Of a stretch of DNA of 64,000 bases, positions 25,099 through 32,705 are shown piece by piece. How positions within the stretch are numbered: the stretch's first letter is position 1; each line of letters opens with the position of its first letter. The DNA is from Blastocatellia bacterium (lineage in GTDB: Bacteria; Acidobacteriota; Blastocatellia; UBA7656; JADIYM01). Where the stretch lies: assembly GCA_016705245.1 (NCBI GenBank), contig JADIYM010000005.1:1-64000 (forward strand), read 5' to 3'. The notes under the pieces were generated by a model, which saw only the letters and a list, made by a program, of their open reading frames with translations, did not search any database and was not told the DNA's origin. The position numbers and the translations under genes are program-made.

Positions 25099-25272
25099 TC
25101 ACCCGAGGCCCCTCCCTGTATTGAGCTCCTCGAACAACTCGGAGCGTCCATCGACAACCGCGATGATGACCTCGACGAGTTTCGTGGCAATGAACTCGGG
25201 TGCGGCGATCAGGCGGATCGTGGTGCCGTCTGGCAGTGCGGTACGACGAGCCGTCGCCATGGCCATCGGGTA
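25099..25272 (-). pseudogene. C-terminal fragment of a nucleotidyltransferase
   Basis: In one minus-strand frame the sequence reads 'YPMAMATARRTALPDGTTIRLIAAPEFIATKLVE' and then 'VIIAVVDGRSELFEELN', ending in a stop. This matches the C-terminal part of stand-alone nucleotidyltransferases that pair with HTH genes, with a short internal loss after 'ATKL'. No start is present. It may be the other half of the fragment at 23108-23245. Confidence 0.55.
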
Positions 25273-25294
25273 CTAAGGGTTCGAGAAGCCGAGC

Positions 25295-25577
25295 ACTGGT
25301 AGCCACGAAGTCGTTTTTCGAACATTCGGCGCAGCATTGGCACTTCAACTTCTGCGTAGTCGTAGACCCTCACCTCGCGCTTCCCGGGATGAAGCCGATG
25401 GAGGCGACCCGCGTATTGGAAAAGCGTCCCTTTCCAAGATACCGGCATCGCCAGAAACAGCGTGTCGAGCCGGGCATCGTCGAACCCTTCACCGATGTAG
25501 CGCCCGGTCGCGATGATCAGGCGCTCTTCGTCGGCGGGAATTGAAGCTAATCGCTCACGCGATTCCCGACCCTCTCT
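25295..25577 (-). pseudogene. C-terminal fragment of a superfamily II helicase
   Basis: About 94 codons match the end of a restriction-type DEAD/DEAH helicase: 'RLIIATGRYIGEGFDDARLDTLFLAMPVSWKGTLFQYAGRLHR' with motif V ('ATGRYIGEGFD') and motif VI ('QYAGRLHR'), then 'KREVRVYDYAEVEVPMLRRMFEKRLRGY'. The ATP-binding half is absent. It lies directly downstream of the tRNA-Met gene, the usual place for integrated elements, so it may be a remnant of one. Confidence 0.65.
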
Positions 25578-25627
25578 TGACCAAAACGCGAACGGCGGCC
25601 ATGAGGCCGCCGTCAGGTCGATGTGTC

Positions 25628-25705
25628 TGGTAGCGGGGAGGAGACTTGAACTCCTGACCTCGGGGTTATGAATCCCGCGCTCTAAACCGGCTGAGCTACC
25701 CCGCC
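25628..25705 (-). tRNA. tRNA-Met (CAT), elongator type
   Basis: On the minus strand the gene begins ggcggggtagctcag and ends with ccccgctacca. The acceptor stem ggcgggg pairs with ccccgct, the D-arm is gctc/gagc, the anticodon loop ttcataa gives CAT, and the T-arm is aggag-ttcaagt-ctcct. CCA is encoded. The first base pairs normally, unlike an initiator tRNA. An Ile-CAU tRNA cannot be excluded, but the overall sequence is Met-like. Confidence 0.9.
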
Positions 25706-25775
25706 ACGAACCGCGAAGTATAGGCCGCAGATTCGCGCAGATCAACACCGACCCATCCTGGGCAGTGGTTCGGCT

Positions 25776-25878
25776 CTTCCTTCGCGTCTCTGCGAGTCCT
25801 CTGCGCCTCTGCGAGAAACATGGTTCTCAAACATGGTTCTCGCAGAGGCGCAGAGGACTCGCAGAGACGCGAAGGAAG
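25776..25878. repeat. Family B inverted repeat
   Basis: Perfect 42-base inverted arms (25776-25817 and 25837-25878) built from 'tctctgcga' and 'gcctctgcgagaa' units with a 19-base loop. This is the cleanest of six family B copies in the window. It lies just past the stop of the M16 peptidase gene. Confidence 0.88.
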
Positions 25879-25896
25879 AAGCCGCCGAACGGCGTC

Positions 25897-26961
25897 CTAC
25901 GGCGTCACCGGCTTTCCGTCCGCCGTCAGCAGGACGATCCTACCGAGGTTGAGCGACCGCACCGACTCCTCGATCTTCGAGCGGTCGCCGACGATGAGGA
26001 TGACGGTCTTGCCTGGGTCGATGTACTTCTTCGCCGCGGCCGCCACCTGATCAGGAGTGATCGCGTCGATCGTCGATTCGTACCGGCCCAAAGTCTCGAG
26101 CGGCAGCCCGTACACCCAGAGCGTGCCGATCTCGCCGGCCACCTGGCCGTTCGTCTCGAAACGTTGCGCATACCCGCGTATCAGGTTCGACTTCGCCTGC
26201 GCCATCTCGTCGGCCGTCACCGGCCGCTCACCCGAGATTCCGCGCAGCTCCTTCTGGATTTCGACGAGCGACTCCTTCGTCACACCCGTCTTCACGCCCG
26301 CGTTGCTCGCCCAGTACCCGCCTAGCGACCGCGACGTGAACCCGTTGAACGCGCCGTAACTGTAGCCCTTGTCCTCGCGCAGGTTCAGGTTCAGCCGGCT
26401 CGAGAACGCGCCGCCGAGGATCGTGTTCATCAACTCGACCGCGTAGTAGTCCGGCGACGTCCGCGCCAATCCCAGCGCGCCGATCCGGATCTGTGACTGC
26501 GGCGCATCCTGCCGGTCCATCAGGTACACCACGTTCTCCGTGGGTCCCTTCACGTCGGGCAGCGTGATCTTTGCCGCCGTCCCCTTCGCCCACGCACCGA
26601 ACTGCTTCTCCGCGAGCGCCACCGCCTGGTCGAGCGTCACGTCGCCGACGAAGATCAGCGCCGACGAATTCGGCACATAGTTCGCGGCGTGGAAGGCCTT
26701 CAGCTCAGCCACCGTCAGCGCCTCGATCGACGCCTTCGTCCCCGCCACCGGGTGTCCGTACGGATGATCCGCGCCATACACGAGCTTCGGGAAGGTCAGT
26801 CCGGCCGCCGCCGCCGGATTCTGCTCCTCCTGCACGATCGCATCGAGCCGCTGCTTACGCTGCCGGTCCAGTTCTTCGGCCGGGAACGATGGACGGAGCG
26901 CGACGTCCGCCATGAGCGTCATCGTCGCGTCGAGGTTGCGCGTGAGCGACCCGATGCTCAC
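25897..26961 (-). CDS. M16 family peptidase, C-terminal module (frameshifted)
   Basis: This 354-residue frame is the second half of the two-module M16 gene that starts at 28660. It covers 'LTRNLDATMTLMADVALRPSFPAEELDRQRKQRLD', 'GDVTLDQAVALAEKQFG', 'LMNTILGGAFSSRLNLNLREDKGYSYGA' and a final 'VGDRSKIEESV'. The 'LGG.FSSRL...LREDKGYSY' segment is the conserved R/Y motif of M16 second domains. No HxxEH motif is expected or seen in this half. True coding in this frame begins near 27020, where one extra base separates it from the upstream frame, so the ATG at 26961 is not the real start. Confidence 0.75.
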   Translation of the reverse strand: MSIGSLTRNLDATMTLMADVALRPSFPAEELDRQRKQRLDAIVQEEQNPAAAAGLTFPKLVYGADHPYGHPVAGTKASIEALTVAELKAFHAANYVPNSSALIFVGDVTLDQAVALAEKQFGAWAKGTAAKITLPDVKGPTENVVYLMDRQDAPQSQIRIGALGLARTSPDYYAVELMNTILGGAFSSRLNLNLREDKGYSYGAFNGFTSRSLGGYWASNAGVKTGVTKESLVEIQKELRGISGERPVTADEMAQAKSNLIRGYAQRFETNGQVAGEIGTLWVYGLPLETLGRYESTIDAITPDQVAAAAKKYIDPGKTVILIVGDRSKIEESVRSLNLGRIVLLTADGKPVTP

Positions 26962-28660
26962 CGTCGAGCTCTCCGTGCCTCCGAACGCGCCCAGCGTCGA
27001 ACCGAGCCGATCCAGTTCGGCCGGAAAGCTGCAGCGCCGATCGAGACGTCGTCCCTTCGTCGAGCATCTCCGCCGTCATCCACGCCGTGCCCGGTTTGCC
27101 TGCCGGATCGACTGCCGCGCCGGTCTTCGTCACGAGCGAGACCGACACGCTCGGCAGCTCGCGCCGCTCGACCGCCACGACCGTGAGGCCGTTCGCGAGC
27201 GTCTTCGTCTTCGGCACGGGCGTCGCGAACGTCGCACGCGCGCCGAACGCCGGCGGCGTCTTGCGATCGAACTCCTGCGCGTCCGCGCGACCGGACGTCT
27301 CGGGCTCGTACGACACCACGAGCCGCTTCGTCGTATCGAGATACTTCGCCGTCGCCGCCTTCACGTCCGCAGCCGTCACCTTGCGGTACCGCGCGATGTC
27401 CTCTGCGAAATGATCCGGCGAACCGAGATACGTGTTGTACGTGTTGATGATGTCGGCCTTGCCGCCGAAGCCGCCGATCCGCTGCAGCCCGTCGACGAAC
27501 CCGAGCTCGCGCTTGGCCTTCGCAGACTCGATCTCGTCCGCCGTCGGCCCTTCGGGCGCGAGCTTGCTGATTTCGGCATCGATCGCCGCCTCGAGCTCGG
27601 CGAGCGTGTGGCCGGGCCGCGCCGTCGCGATGACGAAGAACCCGCCCGCCGACTCGAGCGAGTAATTGAAGGCGTTCACGTCCGAGGCGAGCTGCTTCTC
27701 GTAGACGAGCGACTTGTAGAGCCGCGACGTCTTTCCGTCGGCGAGCACCGATGCCACCGTGTCGAGCGCCGCCTCGTCCGCCTGGAAATACGCCGTCGCC
27801 GGATACACGCGATAGACGCGCGATTGCGGCACGCGGTCCGAAACGGAAACGCGCTTTTCGGCGTCGAGCGACACCGGGTAGAGCTCGGGCCGCTCGAGCG
27901 CGGGACCTGCGGCGATCGGACCGAAGTATTTCTGGATGAGCACCTTCGCCTTCGCGGGATCGAAGTTGCCGACGATCGCGAGCGTCGCGTTGTTCGGAGT
28001 GTAGTAGGTCCGGAAGAACTCCTTCACGTCGTCGAGCGACGCGGCCGACAGATCCTCCATCGAGCCGATCACCGAGTGCGCGTACGGATGATCTGCGGGG
28101 AAGAGCTCCTCGAAGATGATCGAGAACGCGCGGCCGTATGGCTGATTCTCACCCTGACGCTTCTCGTTCTTCACCACGTCGCGCTGGTTGTTGAGTTTCT
28201 CCTCCGTCAATGCGTCGAGCAGGAAGGCCATGCGGTCCGACTCGAGCCAGAGAGCGTACTCGAGCGACTCGCTCGGCACCGTCTCGAAGTAGTTCGTCCG
28301 GTCGTTGTTCGTGGTGCCGTTGACGCCGCCGGTCTGCAGGTTCGCGCCCGCGCGTTCGGCGAGCGAGAGGAACTCGCCTTCGACGTGTTTCGAGCCCTGG
28401 AACATCATGTGCTCGAACAGGTGCGCGAACCCCGTGCGGCCCGGCTTCTCGTTCTTGGAGCCGACGTGGTACCAGAGGTTCACGTTGACAGCCGGCAGCT
28501 TCCTGTCTTCGTGGAAGATGACCTGAAGTCCGTTGGCGAGCGTGTATTTCTCGAGCTTGAGCTCGGGCAGGCCCTGCTGGGCCGATGCCACGGGGGCGAG
28601 CCCGGAGAGGAACAGGCTGAGGGCGTAAACGAACGTAAAGATCGTGCGCGACGGTTTCAT
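26855..28660 (-). CDS. M16 family zinc peptidase, N-terminal module (frameshifted)
   Basis: A signal peptide (residues 1-27, 'FVYALSLFLSGLAPVASA') precedes an M16 domain with the inverted zinc motif HLFEH at residues 80-84 and the downstream glutamate region 'NEKRQGENQPYGRA'. A second domain follows, and the next module begins at 'TLANGLTVVAVERRELPSVSVSL'. At about 27020, in 'SRSALQL', the frame is lost; dropping one base restores 'SAELDRLGSTLGAFGG' and joins it to the frame at 25897-26961. The whole gene would encode about 920 residues of a periplasmic or exported pitrilysin-like peptidase pair fused in one chain. A sequencing error is as likely as a real mutation. Confidence 0.8.
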   Translation of the reverse strand: MKPSRTIFTFVYALSLFLSGLAPVASAQQGLPELKLEKYTLANGLQVIFHEDRKLPAVNVNLWYHVGSKNEKPGRTGFAHLFEHMMFQGSKHVEGEFLSLAERAGANLQTGGVNGTTNNDRTNYFETVPSESLEYALWLESDRMAFLLDALTEEKLNNQRDVVKNEKRQGENQPYGRAFSIIFEELFPADHPYAHSVIGSMEDLSAASLDDVKEFFRTYYTPNNATLAIVGNFDPAKAKVLIQKYFGPIAAGPALERPELYPVSLDAEKRVSVSDRVPQSRVYRVYPATAYFQADEAALDTVASVLADGKTSRLYKSLVYEKQLASDVNAFNYSLESAGGFFVIATARPGHTLAELEAAIDAEISKLAPEGPTADEIESAKAKRELGFVDGLQRIGGFGGKADIINTYNTYLGSPDHFAEDIARYRKVTAADVKAATAKYLDTTKRLVVSYEPETSGRADAQEFDRKTPPAFGARATFATPVPKTKTLANGLTVVAVERRELPSVSVSLVTKTGAAVDPAGKPGTAWMTAEMLDEGTTSRSALQLSGRTGSARFDAGRVRRHGELDGEHRVAHAQPRRDDDAHGGRRAPSIVPGRRTGPAA

Positions 28661-28719
28661 TGAGACGGCTCCTTGCGAGGGTTGAAGTCGTTTTCTACGC
28701 AGGCGTGGGGTTTTTGTTG

Positions 28720-28818
28720 CGTGTCTCCGTGCCTCCGTGCCTCTGTGTCTCTGTGTGCGAAGCTCTCCACGACGTCAAAAGAGCTTCGCACACAGAGACA
28801 CGGAGGCACGGAGACACG
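28720..28818. repeat. Family B inverted repeat
   Basis: Arms made of 'tgtctccgtgcctccgtg' and 'ctctgtgtgcgaagctc' units. The left arm has about eight extra bases compared with the right. It lies between the divergent M16 and DUF885 genes, where it overlaps their upstream regions. Confidence 0.8.
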
Positions 28819-28847
28819 GAGGCCCCGGTCATGGCATGGTTGCGCGC

Positions 28848-29795
28848 ATGAACAAAGCCATCATCTTCGTCGCTGTCGTCGGCATCGTTCTTTCCTCCCT
28901 CGTTCCGGCTGATGCCCGAAACCCACAGCCTCCCGAGTTCGCCAAGCTCGCCGAGGAGTTCGTCTTCACGACGCTCTCCTTCTCGCCGACTGCCGCCACC
29001 GGCGCGGGCCTCCACACCTGGACCGATCCGAAAACCGGCAAGACCATCAACTTCGACGAGCTCCTCGACGACAACTCAGCCGCCGAGATCGCCCGCCAGC
29101 GCGCCTGGTACGGCGACTTCCTTGCGCGCCTGAAGGCCATCCCGCGCGTCTCGCTCGATCCGCAGACCCAGGTCGACTACGACCTGCTCACGAACGGAGT
29201 CGGCTTCGCGCTCTACGCCTACGACGACGAGCAGTTCTACAAGCGAAAGCCCCAGAACTACGCCGAGAACCTCGGCGGCGCACTCTTCTCGCCCATGAGC
29301 CTCGAATACGCCGACAAGAACACCCGCGCCGGCCACCTCGCCGTGCGGCTCGAGCGCGTCCCGGCCTTCATCGAGCAGGCGATGACGAATCTCTCGGCCT
29401 CGAACGCCATCTACCCCAAGGTCGCGCTCGAAGCCACCGCAGGTGTCGTCTCGCTCATCACCGAGCTCGGTCCCGAGTTCGTGAAGGGCACGCCCTCCGC
29501 CGAGCGTTACGAGAAGGCGAAGCAGCCCGCGCTCGACGCGCTCGCGAAATACGCCGAGTTCGTGAAAAACGAGCTCCCCAAGCGCACCGAGTTCGACTGG
29601 CGCCTTGGCAAGCGTCGCTTCGCCGAGAAGTGGAAGTACTACCTCCAGGTCTCGTTCACGCCCGACCAGATGCTTACTTTTGCCGAGAAGGAAATGAGGA
29701 GACGCGCGCCGAGATGCTCCGGCTCGCCGAACCCCTCGCGAAGCAGTGGTTCCCCGGCAAGACCTACGACCGCAAGAACCCCGAGGCGTACCTGA
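28848..29795 (+). CDS. DUF885 family peptidase-like protein, N-terminal part (frameshifted)
   Basis: Read from the ATG at 28848 (MNKAIIFVAVVGIVLSSLVPADA, a signal peptide). An earlier ATG at 28737 lies in the repeat. The sequence 'SFSPTAATGAGLHTW' and 'ARQRAWYGDFLARLKAI' match the start of DUF885 proteins, a secreted zinc-peptidase-like family. After about 29695 ('TFAEKE') the family sequence moves to another frame ('EETRAEMLRLAEPLAKQWFPGKTY'). It shifts once more near 29831 into the frame of the C-terminal part. The last 30 residues of this frame are therefore not real. Confidence 0.75.
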   Translation: MNKAIIFVAVVGIVLSSLVPADARNPQPPEFAKLAEEFVFTTLSFSPTAATGAGLHTWTDPKTGKTINFDELLDDNSAAEIARQRAWYGDFLARLKAIPRVSLDPQTQVDYDLLTNGVGFALYAYDDEQFYKRKPQNYAENLGGALFSPMSLEYADKNTRAGHLAVRLERVPAFIEQAMTNLSASNAIYPKVALEATAGVVSLITELGPEFVKGTPSAERYEKAKQPALDALAKYAEFVKNELPKRTEFDWRLGKRRFAEKWKYYLQVSFTPDQMLTFAEKEMRRRAPRCSGSPNPSRSSGSPARPTTARTPRRT

Positions 29796-30672
29796 ACGCC
29801 GTCGTGAAAGACGTCCTCGGCAAGATCCAGGAGAGAAGATCAGGCGCGACGAGCTCGTCTCACAGACCGAGAAGGACGTGGCGGAGATCAACGACTTCAT
29901 CCGCAAGAAAGGCGTGCTCTCGATCACCGATTACCCGAACCTCAAGGTCATCCCGACACCCGAATTCATGCGCGGCAGCTACGGCATTGCCGGCGCCGTT
30001 TTTGCCCCGGCCCTCGAGCCCAACCTCTCGACGTTCTACTGGGTCACGCCGATTCCGAAGGAGTGGACCGACGAGCAGGCCAACGGCCGGCTGCGCGAAT
30101 ACAACAAGTACAAGCTGCTCTCACTGCACGTCCACGAAGCAATTCCCGGTCACGTCGTCCAGGGCATCTACGCGAACCTCATCACGCCCGACTGGAGGCG
30201 AATCCTCCGCGCGGTCTATGGCAACACGCCCTACATCGAAGGCTGGGCCGTCTACGCCGAACACGTCATGGAAGAAGTCGGCCTTAACGGCGGCGACGCG
30301 ACGAAGATGAAGCTCATCTCGCTGAAGGCCAACCTGAGGGTGCTGACGAACGCGATCATCGACATCCGGATGCACACGAAGGGCATGACCGATGAGGAAT
30401 GCATCGCGCTCATGGTCGAGAAGGGCTTCCAGGAGAAGCCCGAGGCGGTCGGAAAGGTGCAGCGCTGCCAGCTGGATTACGTGCAGCTCAACACGTATTA
30501 CGCCGGGCTGCGTGAGTGGCGGACGCTGCGGGCCGACGCGCAGAAGAAGGCCGGGAAGGACTTCTCGATGAAGGCGTATCACGACCGCGTCCTGATGTAC
30601 GGACCGATCCCCGTGCCCGCCGTCCGCAAACTCTACATGGCCGGCGTCGAGCCCTCGGCGAAGCTTCCGTAG
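29746..30672 (+). CDS. DUF885 family peptidase-like protein, C-terminal part (frameshifted)
   Basis: The true protein enters this frame near 29835 ('EKIRRDELVSQTEKDVAEINDFIRKKGVL'). It contains the probable catalytic motif 'HVHEAIPGH' and 'TPYIEGWAVYAEHVMEE', in which the histidines and glutamate are the likely metal ligands. It ends 'YGPIPVPAVRKLYMAG', typical of the family. Together with 28848-29795 it is one gene of about 607 residues broken by two single-base shifts. All key motifs survive, which argues for sequence error. A family A repeat follows its stop. Confidence 0.75.
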   Translation: MVPRQDLRPQEPRGVPERRRERRPRQDPGEKIRRDELVSQTEKDVAEINDFIRKKGVLSITDYPNLKVIPTPEFMRGSYGIAGAVFAPALEPNLSTFYWVTPIPKEWTDEQANGRLREYNKYKLLSLHVHEAIPGHVVQGIYANLITPDWRRILRAVYGNTPYIEGWAVYAEHVMEEVGLNGGDATKMKLISLKANLRVLTNAIIDIRMHTKGMTDEECIALMVEKGFQEKPEAVGKVQRCQLDYVQLNTYYAGLREWRTLRADAQKKAGKDFSMKAYHDRVLMYGPIPVPAVRKLYMAGVEPSAKLP

Positions 30673-30677
30673 AATAG

Positions 30678-30777
30678 AGAGAGTAGACAGGATTACAGGA
30701 TTTTCAGGATTAACAGGATTCTTCAGCTCAGAAGAATCCTGTTAATCCTGAAAATCCTGTAATCCTGTCCACTCTCT
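30678..30777. repeat. Family A repeat, near-perfect copy
   Basis: The arms, about 45 bases each, run from 'agagagtagacaggatt' to its counterpart 'aatcctgtccactctct' with only one mismatch and a short loop. This is the best-preserved copy. It lies between two convergent genes and could act as a bidirectional terminator-like hairpin. Confidence 0.88.
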
Positions 30778-31201
30778 ATCGATCCGCCAGCCAGGACTGC
30801 ACGCGTTGCCAGGCGGGGAAGAGTTCGGTGACTGTCGTGTTGCCTGAGGTGAATACCCGGCCGTCCTTCGTTTTCACGACGAGCAGGACCGAATAGTCGT
30901 TCTTCGTGACTTTCGTCTGCCGGTCGACGGCGGCGATCTCGTCGCGAGTCAGGACCACGGATCGAGTCGGGTAATACGACTTCAGCGTCAGGTTCGCGTC
31001 CGTCAATTCGACCGCGTAGAACGGCGTCAGGTACAGCCACCACGCGAAAATGCCGAGAAGGACAGGGACGACGAGGATCACGAGGGCCAGGCGCCTCCGG
31101 TACAGCGTCAGCACCGCCGCCGCCGCCAGAACGCCGAACATCGTGATAGTCGCCGCCATAGCCGCGGCCGCCCCGGAGCTCCCGATCGTGACTGTTTCCA
31201 C
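30776..31201 (-). CDS. Membrane protein with a PH-like C-terminal domain
   Basis: About 141 residues from a GTG at 31201. The frame is open to 31285, and an ATG at 31159 is another option but would cut into the first helix. Two hydrophobic helices ('AATITMFGVLAAAAVLTLY' and 'LALVILVVPVLLGIFAWWLYL') form a short hairpin. The rest ('LKSYYPTRSVVLTRDEIAAVDRQTK', 'SVLLVVKTKDGRVFTSG') looks like a small PH-like domain facing the cytosol. The family is not recognised. It is a single gene flanked by a repeat and the divergent DUF1800 gene. Confidence 0.55.
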   Translation of the reverse strand: METVTIGSSGAAAAMAATITMFGVLAAAAVLTLYRRRLALVILVVPVLLGIFAWWLYLTPFYAVELTDANLTLKSYYPTRSVVLTRDEIAAVDRQTKVTKNDYSVLLVVKTKDGRVFTSGNTTVTELFPAWQRVQSWLADR

Positions 31202-31333
31202 AACGGTGATTGTGCCATGACTGGACCACTGCCAAAATTCCTCCGACTTTTCGTGACGGGCGTCACTCCAAGCGACCGGGGTCACTCACCCCATCACTTT
31301 CTCACCCACGCAGCGATCTCTTAGGGGGAGCCC

Positions 31334-32686
31334 ATGCTGAACGTCACCTGGAGCCGCGATACAGCGGCGCATCTGCTTCGCCGCGCAGGATTTGGCGCGA
31401 CGCCGGCTGAGCTGGACCAATACACGGCGCTCGGACTCGACGCCGCGGTCGACAAGCTCATCAACTACGAAACAACCTCGAACGCCGCCCTCGACACCAT
31501 CCTCGCCCAGTACGAATTCGACTTCACGCGCTTCCGCGACGTCCAGACCTACTGGATCCTGCGGCTCCTCTACACGGCGCGGCCCCTCGAAGAGAAGATG
31601 GTCTTTTTCTGGCACGACCACTTCGCGACGTCCGCCGCCAAGGTCCCGAACGAGTACATGAAGGTCCAGAACGAGCTGTTCCGCACCTTCGCGCTCGGCA
31701 ACTTCAAGGACATGCTCATCGCCGTCTCGAAGGATCCGGCGATGCTCGACTGGCTCGACAACCGCCTGAATCGCGTTGGCCGACCGAACGAGAACTACGG
31801 ACGCGAGGTCATGGAGCTCTTCACGCTCCGCGAGGGCAACTACACCGAGACCGACGTCCAGGAAGTCTCGCGATGTTTCACCGGCTGGACCATCCGCAAC
31901 GACGCCTACATCTTCCAGCCCGGCTCGCACGACAACGGCTCGAAGAGTTTCCTCGGCGTGAACCTGCCTCCGAACCTCGGCGAAACGGACGGCATCCGCG
32001 TCTGCGAAACGTTGGCTGCGCATCCCGCGTGCGCGCAGCTCATCGCGACCAAGCTCTTCGAGTTCTTCGCGTACCCGAACCCGTCGCAGGCGACGATCGA
32101 CACGTTCGCCGACGTCTACACCGACTCGGGCTACAACATCCGCGAAGTCATGCGCGCGATCCTCACCTCCGAGGAGTTCTACTCGGAGAAGGCGATCTTC
32201 GGCCTCATCAAGAGCCCGACCGAGTTCGTCATCGGCGCGCTCAAGTCGCTCTCCGCCGACATCGACTTCCGTCGCGTCGGCGCCGACATCACGGTGCAGG
32301 GACAGACGCTGCTCGTGCCGCCCGACGTCAACGGCTGGGACGGCGGCCTCACGTGGATCAACACGACGACGCTGCTGCAGCGGGCGAACTTCGGCAACGC
32401 GCTGATGACGGACCGGACCGATGACAACCGCAGCTACTACGTGAACGTCGATCAGCTGCTCTCGGGCCAGACCTTCACGAAGTCGAAGAAGCTTGTCGAC
32501 TTCTTCCTCGAACTGCTCGGGCCGATCCCGCTCACGAAGCAGCAGAAGAAGCCGCTCAAGGACTACCTCGTCAAGGACGACAACGGCGTCAAGCAACCGT
32601 TCGTTTACGACGCGGCGCTTCGCGACAAGAAGGTTCGGGGCCTGATCCACCTGATCATGGCGCTCCCGGAATATCACCTGAACTAG
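31334..32686 (+). CDS. DUF1800 domain protein
   Basis: A 450-residue DUF1800 protein: 'AAHLLRRAGFGATPAELDQ' at the start, 'KMVFFWHDHFATSAAKV', 'GREVMELFTL.EGNYTE.DV', 'AARCFTGW'-like 'VSRCFTGWTI', and 'DVNGWDGGLTWINT'. It has no signal peptide in this start. A weak ribosome site ('ggggga') precedes the ATG at 31334. The gene is followed after 19 bases by a DUF1501 gene. The two are almost always found together. Their function is not established; they may process or export a secreted substrate. Confidence 0.9.
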   Translation: MLNVTWSRDTAAHLLRRAGFGATPAELDQYTALGLDAAVDKLINYETTSNAALDTILAQYEFDFTRFRDVQTYWILRLLYTARPLEEKMVFFWHDHFATSAAKVPNEYMKVQNELFRTFALGNFKDMLIAVSKDPAMLDWLDNRLNRVGRPNENYGREVMELFTLREGNYTETDVQEVSRCFTGWTIRNDAYIFQPGSHDNGSKSFLGVNLPPNLGETDGIRVCETLAAHPACAQLIATKLFEFFAYPNPSQATIDTFADVYTDSGYNIREVMRAILTSEEFYSEKAIFGLIKSPTEFVIGALKSLSADIDFRRVGADITVQGQTLLVPPDVNGWDGGLTWINTTTLLQRANFGNALMTDRTDDNRSYYVNVDQLLSGQTFTKSKKLVDFFLELLGPIPLTKQQKKPLKDYLVKDDNGVKQPFVYDAALRDKKVRGLIHLIMALPEYHLN

Positions 32687-32705
32687 GACGAAGGGAGCGA
32701 CCACC

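Noticed and set aside
26912..28663. Plus-strand frame of 583 codons opposite the M16 gene
   Set aside because: The opposite strand encodes conserved peptidase modules. The shadow frame stays open only because of GC bias.
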